Part shown: positions 1 through 9,933 of the stretch, one piece after another
How positions within the stretch are numbered: the first letter of the stretch is position 1
How the letters are laid out: every line of letters begins with the position of its first letter
Assembly (NCBI GenBank): GCA_016745075.1
Contig: JADGDD010000012.1
Location: 1 to 64,000, forward strand
Length of the DNA stretch: 64,000 nucleotides
Direction of reading: 5' to 3'
From: Planctomycetota bacterium
GTDB lineage: Bacteria; Planctomycetota; UBA11346
The notes under the pieces: generated by a model
Seen by the model: only the letters and a program-made list of their open reading frames with translations
What the model was told of the DNA's origin: nothing
Database searches by the model: none
Translations under genes and position numbers: made by a program

Positions 1-261
1 TCGCTGACGTCGCTTAAAAATAAAAAATAACTACACGATTTTATAAAAGAGCAAACCGGCTTGGCAAGACGGATACGTAGCAACTACTTAAAAGAACACA
101 AACGAACACCCAATACACCCTGCACCATACACACTCGGACGAACAGAATAAAAAAATGCATTCGTGTGTGCTGAATGGTGTTCCACCATTCGGCGCGGAC
201 GGATGCGGAAACCGTTTTACCAACTCAACAGAAAAAAAACAACCACACCACCAAAGAAATA

Positions 262-520
262 ATACCGTATGCACCAAAGATGAATACATATGTGGAAAGG
301 TTTGTCAGAACAATACGCATGGATACTGGTTATTCTTCGTGACCATTTGACAACAAATTACTATTGTAGTCATGATCTGAATTGAACTTAGGTGATTTTC
401 AATGACAAATATTGCCATTTCACCGATTGGTTTTCTATACAATTTTTAAAGAACAGGTCGCAATTTACGAGATTATTGCACCGATAGGTTTGTTGGCATT
501 ACGGGCGCTGAGCGAGGTAA
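262..520 (+). mobile_element. Truncated/deleted remnant of the IS whose intact copy lies at 47018-48320 (transposase 3' fragment joined to downstream repeat)
   Basis: 268-318 TATGCACCAAAGATGAATACATATGTGGAAAGGTTTGTCAGAACAATACGC closely matches 47829-47879; it is then joined directly to ATGGATACTGGTTATTCTTCGTGACCATTTGACAACAAATTAC, which matches 48132 onward. Confidence 0.8.
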
Positions 521-572
521 ACCTTGATATAGATCCATTTCTAGGACGCACTTAGCATTAAGCACTCTGCAA

Positions 573-1025
573 CTATGTACCATCAACTTTAATTAATTTT
601 TCCATATCATCAAAGCAAGCTTCAATATTCCACATATCATCATTATCATCTTTGCTTATATAACCATCAAAACATCCGGAAAAACCAATAGTATTCTCAT
701 TTAAATAAAAAAAGGACTTATGCTCAGACACTCCATTTGAATCTTTATTTACGGCACTTAAGATCAACTCCAGATCTATTTTAGAAAAAAAACAAACTAC
801 CTTAGTCCACTCATATCCATCAACCTCAGCATCAATGAAAGTTACTCCTTCTACTAAATTCGGTACCATAGCAGCAAGAGGGGTAACGTATGTCCCTGAA
901 AACACTTCTGTTTTACCATCACTTGCTCTGCCTATTCCAATCAGTGAAGAAGCCCCATACCAAGACTCACTTACCCTATATATCGACTCTACATATTTAG
1001 AAACATACTGTTCAAATGCATTCAT
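573..1025 (-). CDS. Putative immunity protein for the adjacent Rhs-tip toxin
   Basis: Small acidic 150 aa ORF starting 4 bp after the stop of the Rhs-tip ORF on the same strand; position-based. Confidence 0.55.
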   Translation of the reverse strand: MNAFEQYVSKYVESIYRVSESWYGASSLIGIGRASDGKTEVFSGTYVTPLAAMVPNLVEGVTFIDAEVDGYEWTKVVCFFSKIDLELILSAVNKDSNGVSEHKSFFYLNENTIGFSGCFDGYISKDDNDDMWNIEACFDDMEKLIKVDGT

Positions 1026-1029
1026 ATCT

Positions 1030-2514
1030 TCACCTTACAGGTGCATGGATTGCGTTAATTACATTATCCAGCCACGTATGTATCCCATTTCTCTCTAGAT
1101 CAGACAACGGAAATGCAGAATTTGCCGCTAGACGCCTAAATGTTCCTATGTGCAACCTGAAATTCTGATAATCTGCTATTGTAGCCGTTGGGTGTAGCCT
1201 AGAAAACTGAGGAGGGACTGAGCTAAACATGTTACCTGCTGCTGTCAAATTTAATCTTCCGGCCTGTAGGTCTAAAGCATGCTGTAGCTCCTCTAAGAAC
1301 ACTCCCTTTTCAGCCGACTCCCTAGGGAACGAAAAACGCATCCTTGAAGCCGTCGCACTGCTTCTCGTTCCTCCTGCCCCATATATTATCCTAATACCAT
1401 TACTTTTAGCCAGTTCCTCTAATGCCTGCAATGGTACTCCAGATAAAGTCCCCGGAATAAACCCATTAATCAAGGAGTTTTGTGACTGCAAGACACTTAG
1501 AGCTCTTCGTTCCGCTGCCCTCCTAGTCACAGACTCCCCAGATGTTATTCCAGCATCACTTAATGTTCGACTATTCATAAGCCTATGCATTTTTTCTCTA
1601 GCGAGATTCATCATGGGTAACATTTTATCTGCCAATTTAGAAGCCTTAAACTTCTTAAATGTAGCATAGGCTATTGTTCCACCCCCAATACCAATCGAGC
1701 CGTATTTTAAAGCTACGGCTTGCCCTGCTTCTGTCTCCATCATCCATTGAGAAAGGCCTGCAAGCATTGCCATATCACCAATGCCACCAAGAGAATACGT
1801 TCCAGCTGCCAAATCAAATGATAAGTCGTAATTTCGAGAAGCATTTTCCAAACGCAAGAAAATATAATGTTCAAGGCCTGCCTCTTGAGCATTTGTAAAG
1901 TCAAAACTTCTAGGACCATTCTGAACATATGAAGCCAAATAGCGGCCCCCTTCATAACGCATACCGAAACTACTTGGCAGACTCCATCGACCTGAATCAG
2001 AACCGAACCCACCGTTCCAGATTGGATTTTTATTCAAGCTCGGTCCTACTATATAATTCGGTATTAAATCTTGTAATGGCGGTGTTCCCAACCATGACTC
2101 ACCTTGACCTAGCGATTGCGGATAAGCAGTCCCTGACTGACCAAAAAGACCACTCGCCATTTGCCAATCAGAAGCACTCGGGCCACCCTCCGGCATTTCC
2201 GTACCGTCTTCAATCCAATTTGCGCTTAATGTATTATCCTCATTTCTAAATTTACCAAAAGTAGGATCAACATATACCTGCCAGTACAATCCCGTTGGAT
2301 CCCACCTATTCACCGGATCTCCGTTGCAATAGGAATACTTGTTATACCATGCGGGATGACCATCGAGCTTGGGTGAGTAGTCTAATTCGCTACCAATCCC
2401 ACTGAAAACGGGATGATCTAAGCCGCTTAAATTACTATCTTTACCACCAGCATGTATACTGGCAATGCTCCCTAGAAACAGGGTGAGAATGGTGGCGAAT
2501 TGGATGAGGCGCAT
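1030..2514 (-). CDS. Secreted Rhs-core-tip / polymorphic toxin-like protein with putative zincin-like C-terminus
   Basis: N-terminal signal peptide MRLIQFATILTLFLGSIASIHAGG; RHS-core end motif YSYCNGDPVNRWDPTGL; variable C-terminus with GVFLEELQHALDLQ. Confidence 0.7.
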   Translation of the reverse strand: MRLIQFATILTLFLGSIASIHAGGKDSNLSGLDHPVFSGIGSELDYSPKLDGHPAWYNKYSYCNGDPVNRWDPTGLYWQVYVDPTFGKFRNEDNTLSANWIEDGTEMPEGGPSASDWQMASGLFGQSGTAYPQSLGQGESWLGTPPLQDLIPNYIVGPSLNKNPIWNGGFGSDSGRWSLPSSFGMRYEGGRYLASYVQNGPRSFDFTNAQEAGLEHYIFLRLENASRNYDLSFDLAAGTYSLGGIGDMAMLAGLSQWMMETEAGQAVALKYGSIGIGGGTIAYATFKKFKASKLADKMLPMMNLAREKMHRLMNSRTLSDAGITSGESVTRRAAERRALSVLQSQNSLINGFIPGTLSGVPLQALEELAKSNGIRIIYGAGGTRSSATASRMRFSFPRESAEKGVFLEELQHALDLQAGRLNLTAAGNMFSSVPPQFSRLHPTATIADYQNFRLHIGTFRRLAANSAFPLSDLERNGIHTWLDNVINAIHAPVR

Positions 2515-2568
2515 GAGGGCAGAATGTTACGGCAATAGCTTGGATAGCAACAGAAAGAAGGTTAGCGC

Positions 2569-3558
2569 TTACTCTTTCTCATGCGGTCCTAGAAAGCGGT
2601 CTCCGTTGAAATGAACCATGTGACTGGGATTATCCGCAATCCATACTTCAGTTTCCCAAGCAATATCAGCAGCATTCTTTCGGAATTCAGCATGATCTGG
2701 AAATGCCGTCACATAAACAATCCCGACCAAACAATCTTTAAAAGCCTCTTCGAGTTCAATCCAGCGCTTAGGAGAGACCGGACCATGGCTTGTCACTGCC
2801 TCTATCATAAACAACCACTCTCTATGTTCATCATAAACAACGACATCGGGCAGCTTATCATGTGACATTGGAGGAATTCCTAATGATTCGAGATACTCAT
2901 TCTCCAAAACCATTAGCTTCCCACCCTCTTTTCTACTACTAGCAGTATCACCAATATACAATAACTTACCGCCATCGCCAATAAATCGAGAGCAAAATTC
3001 TTCAACAATCGCTGCATGAAGCTGGTTATGCTTACCTGGCGACAACTTAATAGTCTCGCCGCTTGGCAGAACGATGGGGATTTTATGCATATCAAGAGCA
3101 CGTTCATACTGCGCAGCCAACTCAGGAACCATCCCCTTGTAGTCTTGAACCTTCGTTTTCCAGTCGCCATCTGGGTATTCCAATAAAATATCCAAAATAG
3201 GCTGATTCAATGAATAATTATTATCTTTACTATTTGTTGCTCGCGTTAAATCATCTCTATTACGGTCCACCACTCTTGCCTGCTCAAACTGATGAAGAGT
3301 ACCCCTTCGAATAGTCTCTCGGCTATTAGGCTTATAATCCTTGCCATAATACTTCCGAATAAAGTCCATAATATTAACCGTAGGCAGTAAAGGAGCCGTT
3401 GCTGAAGCCCACCCATTCGACGGCTTAATACCCGCTAACGCAAGAAGCACCCATCCTGATCGGTCATTACATTGCGCTAATGGCAACCCCAACTCCGTCA
3501 ATACCTCTTTCGCTTGTTTGAGCTTTAGCTGCTGTTGTTTAGTAAACGCCATCTTCAT
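2569..3558 (-). CDS. BsuBI/PstI-like type II restriction endonuclease
   Basis: Sequence resembles the BsuBI/PstI family ([35 protein letters not shown]); overlaps the adjacent N6-adenine methyltransferase gene. Confidence 0.8.
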   Translation of the reverse strand: MKMAFTKQQQLKLKQAKEVLTELGLPLAQCNDRSGWVLLALAGIKPSNGWASATAPLLPTVNIMDFIRKYYGKDYKPNSRETIRRGTLHQFEQARVVDRNRDDLTRATNSKDNNYSLNQPILDILLEYPDGDWKTKVQDYKGMVPELAAQYERALDMHKIPIVLPSGETIKLSPGKHNQLHAAIVEEFCSRFIGDGGKLLYIGDTASSRKEGGKLMVLENEYLESLGIPPMSHDKLPDVVVYDEHREWLFMIEAVTSHGPVSPKRWIELEEAFKDCLVGIVYVTAFPDHAEFRKNAADIAWETEVWIADNPSHMVHFNGDRFLGPHEKE

Positions 3559-5144
3559 CCTTTGCTACAAACACCCTCTAGTCCAAGCACACCATTCACA
3601 ATAGCATCAAATTCACTAAAAATGTGCATTTTTTTACTTTTAATTTTTTTTCCAATTTCTTTAATCTCTTCCCTTGAAGGAAATCTCATTACCCTTATTT
3701 CAGTTGCATTTACCTGAGTATTCCCAGAGATACACCTAAAATACCTATCCATAAATGATGAGTTGAAAACCGCAGAAATACCGTAAGCCTCCACTGCGGA
3801 AAGACTTCCATTTACAACGCCGATATAATTCATTTTATTGCCAAACCCGATATAATCACAATCATGCTTGCTCGCAAGGTAAACACCAGATACGAGCCGA
3901 CGCCTTTCGTCCTTAGAAGAAAACCGCTTCAATAAAACATAATTCTTACTCTCTAAAGTGTACTTGTCATGCCCAATCACTAACCGAAAAAAAACATCCT
4001 TGCTGCCACTCCCCGCCCAAGTCGAAGTTAAAGGAGTTATATTGTGTGGGCGATAAAGCGGAACCTTATTTCCAGCCTCTGCATCTTGAGTTATATATTT
4101 TCTAGTTCGATGTTCAACCACGGGACCAGTAGAAATGAAATATCCTGCTGACTCAAAGGTCATGGAAAGCGATTCGGCCTGCCTTAATATTTCCGCCTCG
4201 CGAGAAGAGTCAGGTATTCTTATCAGCCTCTGATCATTTGATGGGTCAATAATTAAGTCAACTGGGTACACTTCTTCATTAGCATTATTAATGTTTTCAT
4301 GACTGCTCCCGGATCGAACCACCACTTCTTTGCCAATCTTACCTTTTACAAACCTGCAAATAATATTTTCCTGAAGGACCGAGTAGTCACTTTCTTTAAA
4401 AACTTTATTGCGGGACTTGAATACATGAACCAAATCTAAGGCAGATTGTAATAATAAATAGGAGCGAAACTCTTTAAAATAAAGACCGTTAGTGAAACTC
4501 CTTGGTGTAATGCTAACCATTTGCCCGCCACTCTTAAGGCAATCCATTACAACAGCCATGAATGAGGCATAGATATTCGGGTCACCACGATAGAGGTCAG
4601 CCACAGCCTTTGCATACGGCGACTCCTTCGCGCTATATTTAAAATAGGGAGGGTTTATCACTGAGACATCAAAAGAAGAAAAAGACTTGCCCCAATTATT
4701 TCTAGACAAGATGAAGTCTTCACAATGTATTTCATAGGTAAAGGAAGCACCATTCCGAGTAAAAATATCCTGAACAATATTCATCGTTTGCTCTAAAGCC
4801 ATTGCACTTTCAGTATCAAGTTCATACAGAACAGCATGAACTGAACGACACCCTAACTCTAAGCAGCGCAGTCCTATTGAAGCAGTTAATATCCCCGCAC
4901 CTGCACCCGCGTCTAAAATGCGAACAAATTTACTCTTAGGCTTTTCTACCAACGAAGCCATATAATTAGACACAACTGATCCCGTAAAAAACTGTCCTAA
5001 CAATTTCCTCGCTTCTATAGGCTTAGATTCAAGAAGCTTCCTCTGAGAAACTGCAATGTCATCTATAACATCATCACTCTTGAATCTATCAAAAGCACTG
5101 CTGTCTATCTCATTAAATGAAAAATCATTAGTTTTTAGTGTCAT
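3555..5144 (-). CDS. N6-adenine DNA methyltransferase (type II RM, BsuBI/PstI-like)
   Basis: SAM-binding [14 protein letters not shown] and catalytic NPPY ([11 protein letters not shown]); adjacent to the restriction endonuclease. Confidence 0.85.
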   Translation of the reverse strand: MTLKTNDFSFNEIDSSAFDRFKSDDVIDDIAVSQRKLLESKPIEARKLLGQFFTGSVVSNYMASLVEKPKSKFVRILDAGAGAGILTASIGLRCLELGCRSVHAVLYELDTESAMALEQTMNIVQDIFTRNGASFTYEIHCEDFILSRNNWGKSFSSFDVSVINPPYFKYSAKESPYAKAVADLYRGDPNIYASFMAVVMDCLKSGGQMVSITPRSFTNGLYFKEFRSYLLLQSALDLVHVFKSRNKVFKESDYSVLQENIICRFVKGKIGKEVVVRSGSSHENINNANEEVYPVDLIIDPSNDQRLIRIPDSSREAEILRQAESLSMTFESAGYFISTGPVVEHRTRKYITQDAEAGNKVPLYRPHNITPLTSTWAGSGSKDVFFRLVIGHDKYTLESKNYVLLKRFSSKDERRRLVSGVYLASKHDCDYIGFGNKMNYIGVVNGSLSAVEAYGISAVFNSSFMDRYFRCISGNTQVNATEIRVMRFPSREEIKEIGKKIKSKKMHIFSEFDAIVNGVLGLEGVCSKG

Positions 5145-5336
5145 TATTATCTTAAGCGAAACCCGTTAACCTTTTGTAAGTCTCGTCATATAGACTCCGT
5201 TTCCTCGCCGCCACAAAGAGGGCCTCTGCTACCTTCGCATCCTATCCCTAAATTATCTCCTGCAAGAAGCATCCCCCACAGAAACGGCCACAAATATAAC
5301 GCAACAGCGCGCTCCGACATAGCCCCCTTGGACCCC

Positions 5337-6239
5337 TCACACCCCCAACCAAGGCATAGCTTCATCATAATCTTCGCGCAATTGCCCCGGCACCAGCTTG
5401 AGGTAGATCTTTGTGGTGTCCAAACACGCGTGACCGAGAAACTCTTGAATATATCGAATATCAGCGCCTCCCCTGAGCAAATGCACGGCAATAGCATGGC
5501 GAAAGAGATGCGGGCGGAGGTGTTTAGCATCTGATCCCCTGCTCTCATTGAGCAATCGAAACCAGCTATAGATCGTGTCATGGGTAATCCGATTGCCATA
5601 TTGCGTGAGGAAAAGCGCACCTTCATCTGGCCCTTTAAGCAGGGTTTTGCGCAGAGATAGATAATCCTCCAGCGCAGCTTGAGCCGTCTTCATCAATGGC
5701 ACCATACGCGTTTGATTGTGTTTGCTGTTCTTGATGAGCACCGTTCGTTCGGTGAGGTCGATATGATCGAGGTTCAAACGGGAGATTTCACCAGACCGGA
5801 GACCGCAGCCATAAAGTAATTCGAGGAAGGCAACATTACGCAGACCGAAAACAGAATGCCGTGGGAGCGATTCGATAATGCTGGCAACTTCCGCTTCTGA
5901 GAGCGGCTCTTGTGGTAAATCTTCTTCGCCATTGTCTGGAACGGGTAACGACCGCGCGGGATTACGAATGACTATTCCTTTTTCTTGCAGCCATTTGGAA
6001 AAGCGGATAATAAACCCTGCTGCGCCCAGTCTCGTTTTCTTAGCTAGTCCTCTCGCTTCGAGCGACTTCATAAACGCGTCGAGGTCTGCTGGTGAAACAT
6101 CCGGCCACCGTGTACAGCCCTGTGACCGCAAGAAGCCGTGGAGGAGATCAACGAGATAGGTGTAATGCTCCACTGTTTTTGGTGACCATGCTGCTTGTAC
6201 GGTGCCGTAGGAGATAAATTGATCGATAGCTTTTTGCAT
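5337..6239 (-). CDS. Tyrosine recombinase/integrase (XerC/D-like)
   Basis: CGLRSGE arginine motif, HLFRHA, FLGH, TTKIYLKL tyrosine motif. Confidence 0.93.
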   Translation of the reverse strand: MQKAIDQFISYGTVQAAWSPKTVEHYTYLVDLLHGFLRSQGCTRWPDVSPADLDAFMKSLEARGLAKKTRLGAAGFIIRFSKWLQEKGIVIRNPARSLPVPDNGEEDLPQEPLSEAEVASIIESLPRHSVFGLRNVAFLELLYGCGLRSGEISRLNLDHIDLTERTVLIKNSKHNQTRMVPLMKTAQAALEDYLSLRKTLLKGPDEGALFLTQYGNRITHDTIYSWFRLLNESRGSDAKHLRPHLFRHAIAVHLLRGGADIRYIQEFLGHACLDTTKIYLKLVPGQLREDYDEAMPWLGV

Positions 6240-6251
6240 GATGGCGACCTC

Positions 6252-7634
6252 CTATGCCCGCGGGTGGGCAGTGCGAAATATGCTCCGCATGTCTTCAATG
6301 GGAATGGGTGTATATTTTGCAGTAGTTGATAAACTGCGGTGCAACATTAATTCATTTACTGTGCGAATGGGGCAGTCATTAGAAAAGAGTAAGGTGGCAA
6401 AACTGACTCGGAGCGAATGCCATGTGATAGTTTTCTTGGCAAGGTCGATCAGGTCTTCATTTTTCTCAATGGTAGTTTGGAGTAATTCAGCAAGGAAGTT
6501 TTTAAATCCTCCATAGGACAGTGGCTCCGTTCCTGCGCTATTTGGAAAGAGCCAGAGGTCAGTGCTGTTCTTAGGAAGAAGCAAAGGCCGCGCATCTTTT
6601 ATATATTCTTTCACCACCTCCATCGCCCACTCCGCAACAGGGAGCACACGCCCTGTACGCCCTTTCTCTCGTTCCACGCGTAATTCGTGGCGGTCGCAAT
6701 CGAGATTTGTGATGAGCATATTTTCAAGTCCACCTACGCGACGACCTGTGGCGAGTGCGAGGGATATGGCAGTGAGATTGCGCAGACGTTTGGCCCAAAC
6801 GATATTTTTAGTTATGGCGCTTTCCTCGACCAATCCCACCTGCGTATGAATAAGTGCTATCGCTTCCTGCTGGGTGAGATATTCTTTGACCACAAGGCGA
6901 GAACGTGGGACGCGAATGTTTACCTGTGCCGCTGGATTCACCATGACATGATCGCGTTGCTCAAGCCACTGATACCACGATTTAATATTAGCGAGGCGCT
7001 GACCCACTGTCGTTCGTGCAAGCGGCTTTCCTGCGGGTGTACGATATTCGGTGACCAAGTAGACCAGATGACTTTCAATGTCTTTTTTCGTGACCACAAG
7101 AAGGTTGTAATTATTATCCACACACCAGTATTCAAAACGTCGTAATGCTTCTCTAGCAATTTTCGCTGTGCCTTCGCGCTTTTTTAAACAGAGGAACGTG
7201 AGATAATCTTCAATAAGTGGATGGAGTACTTCTGTTTCCTTTTGTGGTGGGGTTTTTGGTTTTTCTAAGATGCTTGCGGGATTATCATTTCGATGTCCAT
7301 TTTCTTCTAGCCACGCAAACCAGAGTTTGACCGCTTGGAGAATATTCCGCTGGGTGGTTTGACTTGGTGGGGAATTTCTACTTGTGAGATATTTAGATGC
7401 CAGCCATTCTGGAAAGGTAGCCAATTGCTTCTTATATATAGTAGAGAAATCCAAACCGACTTCTTCCAACCATGACCACAAAGGACGGAGACGTTTCGGC
7501 AAAGCGTCTGCTGATGTCTGACTCCTCCGTGTTGCCATTTCTCTCATAAATTCCTGAGCGAGTTCTGGCATGCCATCATACCGTGTTTCCTTCCTCTTTT
7601 TATAAGTTCTTTTAGTATTTTCTTTATATTTCAC
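6252..7634 (-). CDS. Second tyrosine recombinase/integrase
   Basis: TGRRVGGLE, WHSLRVSFA, LMLHRSLSTTAKYT catalytic motifs; tandem with the previous gene. Confidence 0.9.
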   Translation of the reverse strand: MKYKENTKRTYKKRKETRYDGMPELAQEFMREMATRRSQTSADALPKRLRPLWSWLEEVGLDFSTIYKKQLATFPEWLASKYLTSRNSPPSQTTQRNILQAVKLWFAWLEENGHRNDNPASILEKPKTPPQKETEVLHPLIEDYLTFLCLKKREGTAKIAREALRRFEYWCVDNNYNLLVVTKKDIESHLVYLVTEYRTPAGKPLARTTVGQRLANIKSWYQWLEQRDHVMVNPAAQVNIRVPRSRLVVKEYLTQQEAIALIHTQVGLVEESAITKNIVWAKRLRNLTAISLALATGRRVGGLENMLITNLDCDRHELRVEREKGRTGRVLPVAEWAMEVVKEYIKDARPLLLPKNSTDLWLFPNSAGTEPLSYGGFKNFLAELLQTTIEKNEDLIDLAKKTITWHSLRVSFATLLFSNDCPIRTVNELMLHRSLSTTAKYTPIPIEDMRSIFRTAHPRA

Positions 7635-7657
7635 GGGGTCCCCAGTAGTATTACAAA

Positions 7658-7775
7658 ACGTGTCAAAAGGTTCACAAGGTCAAAAGGTTGAGCTAACTCA
7701 CTTTTGTTACTAGGTTTAGGTTGTCAAAACCTTGCGAAACGCCTTCAAAAGGTTTCAAAAGGTCGAAAGGTTGAG
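7658..7775. repeat. Iteron-like cluster of CAAAAGGT(T)
   Basis: CAAAAGGTT at 7664, 7681, 7746; CAAAAGGT at 7756; variants CAAGGT (7675) and GAAAGGTT (7765); inverted CAAAACCTT at 7725. Confidence 0.65.
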
Positions 7776-9933
7776 CGGAATTAGGCGGTACATCTGCGCC
7801 TTCTTTGAGATAAATATCTCCTTTGTGGTTGGTTGTTCCTGCGGACAGTTGATAGCTCCGTTTGCGCCCCATAGCTTTCTCGGATGCCGTTACCAATCCC
7901 ATGTGCACCAGTTCTTCTGTCGCATGGCGGTAAGCGTAGTACGTCCAGTCGGGTTGGATGTTCTTAAGATCGGCGAGAGCAAAGTCCGTCGTGCTGGTTG
8001 CGAAAAGTCTCTCGTATAATTGGCGCGCTTGGGAACTGAGACCATCGCCACCAGTGGAGAGAAGGCTTCCAGCTAAAGATAACGCTGTAGTGAAATCGTG
8101 TTCCGTAGCGATTAATGCACCGTCTTCCGTGCGCTCCCTTTGATATTGATGGAGCAGGGCTGAGGCTTCTATTAATGTCAGCAAAGCGGCATGTTGTTGG
8201 CGGTGCGTAATACTGGTCTTTGGAAAATGTATCCGCTTGGCAAAAGGAATTATTACCACAAGGGGTTTAAGTAATCTCTGAACCGCATGATGCTTTTTAA
8301 GAATGGTATCGATTGCGTTTTGCGTTGGGCCATTGCCACAATGCTGATTTTGTTGTGCGGACACGATACGCTCAGTTTGCTCGGGACTTTCATCGACGTT
8401 TATTTTCAGGAAAATATCGCGGCAACGTTTATCAAGTGCGCCAGCAGATGCAGCGAGGACGGCAACGGGACCACGTACATCGGTGAGTAATCCTGCGCTC
8501 TGTTGGTTCTCTTGAGACGCGAGTGCATGCCAGCCGATACTTCCCCGCTCATTGAGTACGCGTAGAGCTAAAGCCCCCTCTGGTCGTATCGTTTCTGCGC
8601 GGTCAATAAATAAGAGCTTATGACGGAGGGAACGTTTATCGGTTTGGCGGAGTAATGATTCTGTGAGCGTATGGAATACTACGCAATCTTCGGGCGGTGT
8701 GAGCGCTGCGAGTAATCCAAGAGAATGCCACGGTGCGGCCCCTGCGCTGGCTTGATAGACAGACCACAAAGGTGATGGTAATAGACGACTAATACTCGTT
8801 AAATAGAGCAAACCTTTTGTGGTCTCTTCGCCCACCCAGCCGAGGGTTGAAAGGTCGCTTATTAATTCGGATAATAAATTATTATTTTTAAGGAGTGTTT
8901 CTGCCTCCGCTTTCTCCGATTCGCCAATCGCTACCGTTGGCAAGGTGTCGATTGCTTTTTCGTGTGTTTCAAGATACGCCCACGCTTCGGCAAGCGCTTC
9001 TACAATTTGTACTTTCTCTACACTTACCCGTCTGGATGCGCTCGCGGCGAAGCGTTGGCGTTGTACGAGGACGGAGAGGTTTATCCGATCTCTATGCGCT
9101 TTATCTCCTCGGCGTATAATCACTTGGCGTTGTGGGTTGCCATCGTCGCGAGTCTCCAAGCAATAGCGAATGGGGCCAGATTGAAAAAGAGCGATGCTGT
9201 CTTGTTCATCGAAATTGGTGAATGTGAGATTGCTCTTTTCTATTTTTTCCTCTTGTGGTAGATCACTTTTTTTATTATTTATCTCTGGCGTAACAACTTT
9301 AGACTTCGGAATGGTCACCATATCAGCACCAGTGACAGATACATTTTCTATAGTAACGAAGAAGCCAGCATTCCGAAATACGTTTCCAATACTTTTTGAT
9401 TCGCTTTCATCTTCCATGCGCAGAGTGACTTGCCTGATATTATTACTGACAAACTGCTCAATATTATTTGTAACATCTTGCTCATTGCGAATAAAGATCA
9501 CATCCTGATAGCCTTGCTTGAGTAAGCGGAGAAGCGACACAAAAGAATCGGTTACGATGATCTGACCCTCTGCTTGTTTGAGGGATGCCAGACAACAGAG
9601 ACCACAAGAAGTTTCATAAATACTGCGCTCGGAAATGGCGAGTGTTTCGGGATTAATTATACAGCAATCGACTAGCTGTTCGTTTTCATCATATGCGGGT
9701 AATAAAAACCGATTGCCCAGTTCTATTCCATCGACTGCTTTTTGCGATGGCGTATCGAGTGCATCGTGATAATGCTCTGGTAAATAGCCGAAGGAAAGCG
9801 CACGCAAACTCGCGTGGATCGATGGGCCAAAGTCAGAGAGATAGGACATGCCTATGCCTGCTTCTAATCGGTTGACGGCGAAGGCGTGGAGATGGTGGAG
9901 GAGTGATGGATTAATCATCGCAGGCTCCCTCAA
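7693..9933 (-). CDS. TOPRIM/primase-associated ATPase-like protein of mobile elements (Walker A apparently degenerate)
   Basis: TOPRIM-like segment GQIIVTDSFVSLLRLLKQGYQDVIFIRNE; C-terminal ATPase-like region DIFLKINVDESPEQTERI ... RLLKPLVVIIPFAKRIHF ... LLTLIEASALLHQYQRE. Confidence 0.6.
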   Translation of the reverse strand: MREPAMINPSLLHHLHAFAVNRLEAGIGMSYLSDFGPSIHASLRALSFGYLPEHYHDALDTPSQKAVDGIELGNRFLLPAYDENEQLVDCCIINPETLAISERSIYETSCGLCCLASLKQAEGQIIVTDSFVSLLRLLKQGYQDVIFIRNEQDVTNNIEQFVSNNIRQVTLRMEDESESKSIGNVFRNAGFFVTIENVSVTGADMVTIPKSKVVTPEINNKKSDLPQEEKIEKSNLTFTNFDEQDSIALFQSGPIRYCLETRDDGNPQRQVIIRRGDKAHRDRINLSVLVQRQRFAASASRRVSVEKVQIVEALAEAWAYLETHEKAIDTLPTVAIGESEKAEAETLLKNNNLLSELISDLSTLGWVGEETTKGLLYLTSISRLLPSPLWSVYQASAGAAPWHSLGLLAALTPPEDCVVFHTLTESLLRQTDKRSLRHKLLFIDRAETIRPEGALALRVLNERGSIGWHALASQENQQSAGLLTDVRGPVAVLAASAGALDKRCRDIFLKINVDESPEQTERIVSAQQNQHCGNGPTQNAIDTILKKHHAVQRLLKPLVVIIPFAKRIHFPKTSITHRQQHAALLTLIEASALLHQYQRERTEDGALIATEHDFTTALSLAGSLLSTGGDGLSSQARQLYERLFATSTTDFALADLKNIQPDWTYYAYRHATEELVHMGLVTASEKAMGRKRSYQLSAGTTNHKGDIYLKEGADVPPNSAQPFDLLKPFEGVSQGFDNLNLVTKVS

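Noticed and set aside
41-289. 82 aa minus-strand ORF and overlapping 64 aa plus ORF at the left edge
   Set aside because: Low-complexity hydrophobic/Cys-rich translation over IS-derived sequence; no start context or family resemblance.
5145-5336. Search for an attL/attR pair between the integrase flank and 43.7-45.4 kb
   Set aside because: No convincing shared direct repeat seen by eye and no tRNA gene found at either edge; element boundaries remain approximate.
5186-5626. 146 aa minus-strand ORF overlapping the end of the first recombinase
   Set aside because: Out-of-frame shadow of a clearly coding integrase.
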